Assembly (NCBI GenBank): GCA_035503515.1 | Contig: DATJTJ010000011.1 | Span: forward strand, 62,001-126,000 | Length of the DNA stretch: 64,000 bases | DNA from: DAIDKA01 sp035503515 | Lineage (GTDB): Bacteria > Pseudomonadota > Gammaproteobacteria > Steroidobacterales > Steroidobacteraceae | Direction: 5' to 3' | Shown: piece by piece, positions 59,642 through 64,000 of the stretch | Layout: every line of letters begins with the position of its first letter | How positions within the stretch are numbered: the stretch's first letter is position 1 | Notes under the pieces: generated by a model | Databases searched by the model: none | Seen by the model: the letters and a program-made list of their open reading frames with translations, nothing else | Told to the model about the DNA's origin: nothing | Position numbers and translations under genes: made by a program

Positions 59642-60718
59642 ATGGAGTCCCTGATTGCACCTTTGTTGCCTCTGTACGAGCGCGAGCAGCAGGCCGGCCG
59701 CGCCGTGGCGCTGGCCGTCGTGGTGGAGACCCGCGGCTCGACGTACCGCAAGCCCGGCGCCCTGATGCTGATCGCCGCGGATGGCGAATACGCGGGTCTG
59801 CTCTCGGGGGGCTGTCTCGAGTCGGACCTGTACCAGCACGCGCTGCAGGTGATGTCGAGCGGCAGGGCCAAGGTGATCACCTACGACACCGGTGGCAGTG
59901 ACGACCTGCTGTGGGGGCTCGGCGTGGGTTGCGAGGGGGTCATGCAGATCCTGCTGCTGCGCGTGGGCGCCGCAAACGGCTGGCAGCCGCTGGCGCTGTT
60001 CGCCGGCGCGCACCGGCGCCATGAGCGCACGGCCGCCGCGGTGGTGGTGGCATCGCCGGACGGCGCGCTGCCACCCGGGAGCGTCATCCTGCCGGAGGGT
60101 CTCTCCGGCAGTGCGCCGGCACCGCTGGCGCTGCACGATGGCATCCAGTCCTTGCTGGAGCAGGCGCTGGCGCAGGGACGCGCGGTGGCCCTGGGAACGG
60201 ATGCCGACGCGCTGCGGGTGCTGGCGATGCCGCTGGCCCTGCCGCCGCGGCTGCTGCTGCTCGGGGGCGGCCCGGATGCCCTGCCACTGGTTGAATTTGC
60301 CGGTGCCCTCTCCTGGCGCATCACGGTCTACGATCATCGTCCCGCGTATGCCCAGTCGAACAGCCGTTTTCCGCGGGCCGAGCGCGTGGTCCTGGGCCGT
60401 CCCGAAGCACTCGCCGACACCCTGGACCTGCGCGGCTTCGACGCCGCGGTCGTCATGAGCCACCATCTGCCCTCGGACCTGGCGTACCTGCGCGCGCTCA
60501 GCGCCAGCGACATCCCCTACGTGGGCCTGCTCGGCCCGGTGAACCGGCGCGAAAAGCTGCTGGCCGACCTGGGCCCCGAAGGGACGGCGCGGCTGCGCGG
60601 GCGGCTGCGGGCTCCCATCGGATTGAACATCGGCGGCCGCGCGCCGGAGTCGATCGCGCTGTCGATCGTGGCGGAAATCCATTCGCGCCTGCATGGGGCA
60701 CCCGGCGGCCCGTTCTGA
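59642..60718 (+). CDS. XdhC/CoxI family molybdoenzyme maturation protein
   Basis: 358 residues. N-terminal XdhC_CoxI domain (VVETRGSTYRKPGALML near 28, LLSGGCLESDLYQH near 55, VITYDTGG and GLGVGCEGVM near 80-100) and a C-terminal Rossmann domain (LLLLGGGPDALPLVEFAG near 202, GLLGPVNRREKLL near 300). XdhC binds molybdenum cofactor and promotes its sulfuration before insertion into xanthine dehydrogenase-type enzymes. No such enzyme gene is in the window. It starts 89 nt from the divergent thrA start. Confidence 0.9.
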   Translation: MESLIAPLLPLYEREQQAGRAVALAVVVETRGSTYRKPGALMLIAADGEYAGLLSGGCLESDLYQHALQVMSSGRAKVITYDTGGSDDLLWGLGVGCEGVMQILLLRVGAANGWQPLALFAGAHRRHERTAAAVVVASPDGALPPGSVILPEGLSGSAPAPLALHDGIQSLLEQALAQGRAVALGTDADALRVLAMPLALPPRLLLLGGGPDALPLVEFAGALSWRITVYDHRPAYAQSNSRFPRAERVVLGRPEALADTLDLRGFDAAVVMSHHLPSDLAYLRALSASDIPYVGLLGPVNRREKLLADLGPEGTARLRGRLRAPIGLNIGGRAPESIALSIVAEIHSRLHGAPGGPF

Positions 60719-60724
60719 TCCCCT

Positions 60725-61096
60725 ATGAATGAGATCGACTTCATCCGTCAGCAGCTGGCCGCTGAGCGCGCGCACCTGCGCGAAATCCTCAATTGCGTGC
60801 GCCGCGAAACAGCGGCCGGCACGCCGCGGGCGATCCTCGCGTACCTCGACTGGGCCGCTGCGCGGCTGCTGCAGCGGCTGGCGGCCGATCAGGTCGTCGC
60901 GCCACTGCCGGGCGCCACCGCCGGGCGTGCCGAGCAGTTGCTCGCACTGCTGGATGCCACCGAGCCGCCGGCAGCCGCGGCGAACCACGGCGTGCACATC
61001 GGACAGTGGCGGCAGACGGCCCGGTTGACGGCCGACTCCATTCTCGAGGAGCGGCGGCTGTATGCGGCGGCCCGCCGGGCCGCGGGTCTGCCATGA
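60725..61096 (+). CDS. Uncharacterised helical protein between xdhC and mocA-type genes (123 aa)
   Basis: Almost all helix: FIRQQLAAERAHLREILNCV (residues 5-24), DWAAARLLQRLAADQV (40-57) and LLALLDATEPPAAA, ending in TADSILEERRLYAAARRAAG. No motif recognised. Six nt from xdhC and overlapping the mocA-like start by 4 nt, so it belongs to the same transcript and probably the same molybdoenzyme-maturation task (inference). Confidence 0.65.
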   Translation: MNEIDFIRQQLAAERAHLREILNCVRRETAAGTPRAILAYLDWAAARLLQRLAADQVVAPLPGATAGRAEQLLALLDATEPPAAAANHGVHIGQWRQTARLTADSILEERRLYAAARRAAGLP

Positions 61097-61686
61097 ATCC
61101 GCCGGACGCACTGAGCCTGCATGTGGTGGTGCTGGCGGCCGGCGCGTCCACCCGCTTCGGTTCCCCCAAGCAGCTGGTGCGAGTGAACGGCCGCCCGCTG
61201 CTGCACTGGGCCGTCTCGCGTGCCGTGGAACTGGCCGGCCAGGCGGTCACGGTGGTGCTGGGGGCCAATGCGGCCGAACTCGCCCCGCTGCTACGGCACA
61301 CCCCCGCCGCGGTGATCGTCAACCGCGACTGGAACGAAGGCATGGGAAGTTCGGTGCGTTTCGGCATCTCGCGCGTACCCGCCACGGCCGATGCGGTGCT
61401 GCTGATGCTGGCCGACCAGCCGGCGGTGACCATCGAGGATCTGCGGCGGCTGGAGGGCACCTGGCGCCGCCAGCCGCAGTCCATCGTGGCGGCGCACTAC
61501 AACGGCGTCGATGGCGTGCCGGCCGTATTTCCGCGCGAGGATTTCACGGCGCTGGCCAACCTGCGCGGCGATGCGGGCGCCCGCACCCTCATCCGCCGCG
61601 GCGGCGAGCGGGTGGTCCGGGTACCGCTGCAGGCGGCCGCCATCGACATCGACACGCCCGAGGATCTGCTGCATCTGCAGAACTAG
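61093..61686 (+). CDS. MocA-type molybdenum cofactor nucleotidyltransferase
   Basis: 197 residues from ATG 61093. NTP-transferase signature VVLAAGASTRFGSPKQLV near residues 12-29, NEGMGSSVRFGI near 82 and the magnesium site MLADQP near 107. This is the MobA/MocA group, with MocA (CTP to molybdopterin cytosine dinucleotide) favoured by the xdhC neighbour. Shares its stop (CTAG) with cysB. Confidence 0.88.
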   Translation: MNPPDALSLHVVVLAAGASTRFGSPKQLVRVNGRPLLHWAVSRAVELAGQAVTVVLGANAAELAPLLRHTPAAVIVNRDWNEGMGSSVRFGISRVPATADAVLLMLADQPAVTIEDLRRLEGTWRRQPQSIVAAHYNGVDGVPAVFPREDFTALANLRGDAGARTLIRRGGERVVRVPLQAAAIDIDTPEDLLHLQN

Positions 61687-62657
61687 ATCTGCGGCAGGTC
61701 CACGTCCTGGAACAACTGGGCCACCTCCTCGGAGCTGGTCATGCGATGGGCCCGGTCGACCATGCGCCGGTCCAGGTGCGGCGCCAGCAGGTGCACGAAG
61801 TCGTACATATACCGGCGCAGCAGGACCCCCCGCCGGAACCCGATCCAGGTGACGTGGCTTGAGAACAGGTGCGAGGCATCGATCGAGACCAGATCCGGAT
61901 CCTCGTGGGCATTGATGGCCATCTGGGCCACCAGCCCCACGCCCAGGCCCAGGCGCACATAGGTCTTGATCACATCCGAGTCGCGCGCCGTGATCGCGAC
62001 ATCGGGCGTCAGGCCGGCCCGCGTGAAGGCCTGGTGCAGGGACGAGGGACCGCTGAAGCTGAACGTGTACGTGATCAGGGGATAGGCCCCGAGCTGCTTG
62101 AGCGTGGGCTTCGGGATTTCGGCCAGGGGGTGATGGCGCGGGACCACGATCACCCGGTGCCAGCGGTAGCACGGCAGCAGCGTGAGATCGCCGAAGAGGT
62201 GTTCGGAGCCCGTGTTGATCGCGCAGTCGATGCGGTCCTGGGCCACCATTTCGGCGATCTGCTCCGAGGTTCCCTGGTGCAGGTTCAGCCGCACATCGGG
62301 GTAGCGATCGCGGAACTGATGGATGACCTCCGGCAGGACGTAGCGGGCCTGGGTATGGGTGGTGCCGATGGCGAGGCTGCCGCGACCCTCATCGCGCAGT
62401 TCGGTCGCGAGATCCCGGATGGCCTGCGTTTCCTTGAGGATCTGCAGCGCCCGCTCGATGACCTGCTGTCCGGCCGGGGTGATCCGGGTGAGATTGCGTC
62501 CCTCGCGGGTGAAGATCTGGAACCCCAGTTCATCCTCGAGCAGCTTGATCTGCTTGCTGACCCCGGGCTGGGAGGTGTGCAGCTTCTGGGCCGCGGCCGT
62601 TATGTTAAGTCCACTCTGGGCGACGGCCGCCAGATACCGCAGCTGATGCAACTTCAT
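61683..62657 (-). CDS. cysB: CysB-type LysR regulator of sulfur assimilation
   Basis: 324 residues, CysB length. Helix-turn-helix (LRYLAAVAQSGLNITAAAQK, LHTSQPGVSKQIKLLEDELG), and the CysB ligand-domain motifs AIGTTHTQARYVLP near 98 and TYTFSFSGPSSLHQAF near 195. CysB activates the cys regulon when N-acetylserine is present. It is divergent from cysH with a 154-nt spacer, so it likely controls cysH directly. Confidence 0.93.
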   Translation of the reverse strand: MKLHQLRYLAAVAQSGLNITAAAQKLHTSQPGVSKQIKLLEDELGFQIFTREGRNLTRITPAGQQVIERALQILKETQAIRDLATELRDEGRGSLAIGTTHTQARYVLPEVIHQFRDRYPDVRLNLHQGTSEQIAEMVAQDRIDCAINTGSEHLFGDLTLLPCYRWHRVIVVPRHHPLAEIPKPTLKQLGAYPLITYTFSFSGPSSLHQAFTRAGLTPDVAITARDSDVIKTYVRLGLGVGLVAQMAINAHEDPDLVSIDASHLFSSHVTWIGFRRGVLLRRYMYDFVHLLAPHLDRRMVDRAHRMTSSEEVAQLFQDVDLPQI

Positions 62658-62811
62658 CGGAAACCCCTCTCAGACCTGTCCGTCATATGGTGAGGACCCC
62701 ATGATAACCGGGCGGAATGTCTGATGGCCGCCGGATACATAACCATGGCGCAGCTCATCAGAAGCAATGATTCGTTCTGTTACCGGATTGTCACCCGTAA
62801 AGTGCCCTCCC

Positions 62812-63546
62812 ATGGCGCAGATACTCACCCTGGAACTGGAGTCGAAGGCGGCCCAGGTCCGTGAATTCCTGGGCGAAATCGTCCGGCGGTATGGCCGCGT
62901 GGTCTATGCCAACAGCCTGGGGGCCGAGGCGATGGTGCTCACCGACATCATCGCCAACAGCGTCCCGGGCATCGACATCGTCAGCATCGACACCGGTCGC
63001 CTCCACGAGGAGACCTACGACCTGCTGGCCAAGCTGCAGCGCCGCTATGACAACCGGATCCGGGTCATCTATCCGGATGGCGAAAGCGTCTCGGACCTGG
63101 TGACCCGCCAGGGCATCAACGGCTTCTTCGACAGCCCCGAGGCCCGCAGCGCCTGCTGCAATGTCCGCAAGGTCGTGCCGTTCCGCAAGATCGTGGACGG
63201 CTATGCGGCCTGGGTAACGGGCGTGCGGCGCGAGCAGTCCAAGACCCGCGCCGAAGGCGAATCCATCGAATGGGACGCGGCCCACGGGCTGCACAAGATC
63301 AGCCCGCTGCTGGACTGGACCGAAGAACAGATCTGGGCCTACATCCACGCCCGCAAACTCCCCTTCAACGCGCTGCACGAGAAGGGCTATCCCAGCATCG
63401 GCTGCGCGCCGTGCACCCGGGCGGTGATGCCGGGCGAGGATCAGCGGGCCGGCCGCTGGTGGTGGGAACAGCCCGAGCAGCGCGAGTGCGGACTGCATCC
63501 GAAGGTACGCAGTCCCGGGCGCGCCGCCGCCGCTGTCCAGGCTTGA
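62812..63546 (+). CDS. cysH: Assimilatory phosphoadenylyl/adenylyl sulfate reductase
   Basis: 244 residues. PAPS/APS-binding region VYANSLGAEAMVL near 32-44, the reductase segment FDSPEARSACCNVRKVVPF near 102-120, and CAPCTRAVMPGED near 201. The paired CC and CxxC indicate a [4Fe-4S] cluster, typical of enzymes that use APS directly rather than PAPS; the catalytic C-terminal Cys is in ECGLHP. It reduces sulfate esters to sulfite. Downstream cysG supplies siroheme for sulfite reductase. Confidence 0.94.
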   Translation: MAQILTLELESKAAQVREFLGEIVRRYGRVVYANSLGAEAMVLTDIIANSVPGIDIVSIDTGRLHEETYDLLAKLQRRYDNRIRVIYPDGESVSDLVTRQGINGFFDSPEARSACCNVRKVVPFRKIVDGYAAWVTGVRREQSKTRAEGESIEWDAAHGLHKISPLLDWTEEQIWAYIHARKLPFNALHEKGYPSIGCAPCTRAVMPGEDQRAGRWWWEQPEQRECGLHPKVRSPGRAAAAVQA

Positions 63547-63579
63547 CAGCGTCCGCCCCTTAGAACCTGATGGCACCCC

Positions 63580-64000
63580 ATGGACTACCTGCCGATTTTT
63601 CTGCGGGTGCGGAACCGGCTTGCAGTCGTCATCGGCGGCGGAGCCGTAGCGGCCCGCAAGGCCGAGCTGCTGCTGAAGAGCGGCGCCCATGTGCGCCTGA
63701 TCGCCCCTGAGCTCGGCCCCGTCACCCAGGAACTGCTGCGGCAACACAGCGCCGCGCAAGCCATGTCCCACCTGCCCGCCGCATTCGATGCCGCCCACCT
63801 CGAAGGCGCCGCGCTGGCCATCGCCGCGACCGATGCTCCGACGGTGAATGCGCAGGTGGCGCAGGCGGCCCGGCGGCGCGGCATCCCGGTGAACGTCGCG
63901 GACGATCCTGATCATTCCGATTTCATCCTGCCCGCCATCGTCGACCGCTCCCCCGTGATCGTGGCGGTGAGCTCCGCGGGGACCGCGCCGGTACTGGCCC
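63580..64000 (+). CDS. cysG: Siroheme synthase N-terminal (CysG-N) domain, cut by window edge
   Basis: 140 residues visible. Start MDYLPIFLRVRNRLAVVIGG with a Rossmann loop VIGGGAVAARKAELLLKSG, then NVADDPDHSDFILPAIV and the start of VAVSSAGTAPVLA. This is the precorrin-2 dehydrogenase/ferrochelatase half of CysG; whether the methyltransferase half follows lies beyond the edge. It is 33 nt downstream of cysH and feeds siroheme to sulfite reductase. Confidence 0.93.
   Translation, partial: MDYLPIFLRVRNRLAVVIGGGAVAARKAELLLKSGAHVRLIAPELGPVTQELLRQHSAAQAMSHLPAAFDAAHLEGAALAIAATDAPTVNAQVAQAARRRGIPVNVADDPDHSDFILPAIVDRSPVIVAVSSAGTAPVLA

Overview
The window looks like chromosomal DNA from a GC-rich gammaproteobacterium. 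The evidence is E. coli-like blocks (uvrC-pgsA-tRNA-Gly-tRNA-Cys; nudJ-mnmA with purB and icd nearby; fused thrA followed by thrB and thrC), AcnA-type aconitase, class II fumarase and CysB. Additional traits (DUF6152 protein, class II DAHP synthase, GlgE pathway, tryptophan 2,3-dioxygenase) would fit a free-living soil or water lineage such as Steroidobacterales/Nevskiales. That placement is inference. No phage, insertion sequence, transposase or CRISPR array is visible.

Layout. 0-16 kb is accessory and envelope-related: a HIT protein cut by the left edge, a stand-alone SWIM zinc finger, a large secreted protein, a LysR/LrgA/LrgB cassette, an AAA+ ATPase, an orphan FecR, an AI-2E family exporter and a group of very small stress-type proteins, then gph and anmK. 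16-24 kb is a leftward block encoding the whole trehalose-to-alpha-glucan GlgE route (glgB, glgE, treS-maltokinase fusion), followed without a gap by a mechanosensitive-channel-like gene. 24-26 kb is the variable spot: a decayed FMN reductase, a winged-helix gene and a vapBC toxin-antitoxin pair bounded by two exact 19-bp copies of the 3' end of tRNA-Cys. 26-42 kb is core metabolism and repair: pgsA, uvrC, a family 5 UDG, icd and DAHP synthase leftward; a lysine catabolic pair rightward; mazG, nudix and fumC; then purB, nudJ and mnmA. 42-54 kb has acnA with a divergent LysR gene, msrPQ, tryptophan dioxygenase, an ABC exporter, threonine aldolase and tatD. 54-64 kb has thrABC with a terminator-like hairpin in its leader, an XdhC/MocA-type molybdenum-cofactor group, and cysB divergent from cysH and the start of cysG.

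How it fits together. The genome is very tightly packed: of eleven convergent gene junctions, seven overlap and three lie within 4 nt. The only loose one is between vapC and tRNA-Cys, where the putative integrated element ends. Promoter-like sequences with good matches are found before tRNA-Gly (TTGACA-16-TACAAT), vapB, lrgA, nudJ and fecR. The most interesting feature is the roughly 0.9-kb vapBC unit between tRNA-Cys att-like repeats with no integrase. Its promoter, operator and start codon overlap so closely that the mRNA is predicted to be leaderless.
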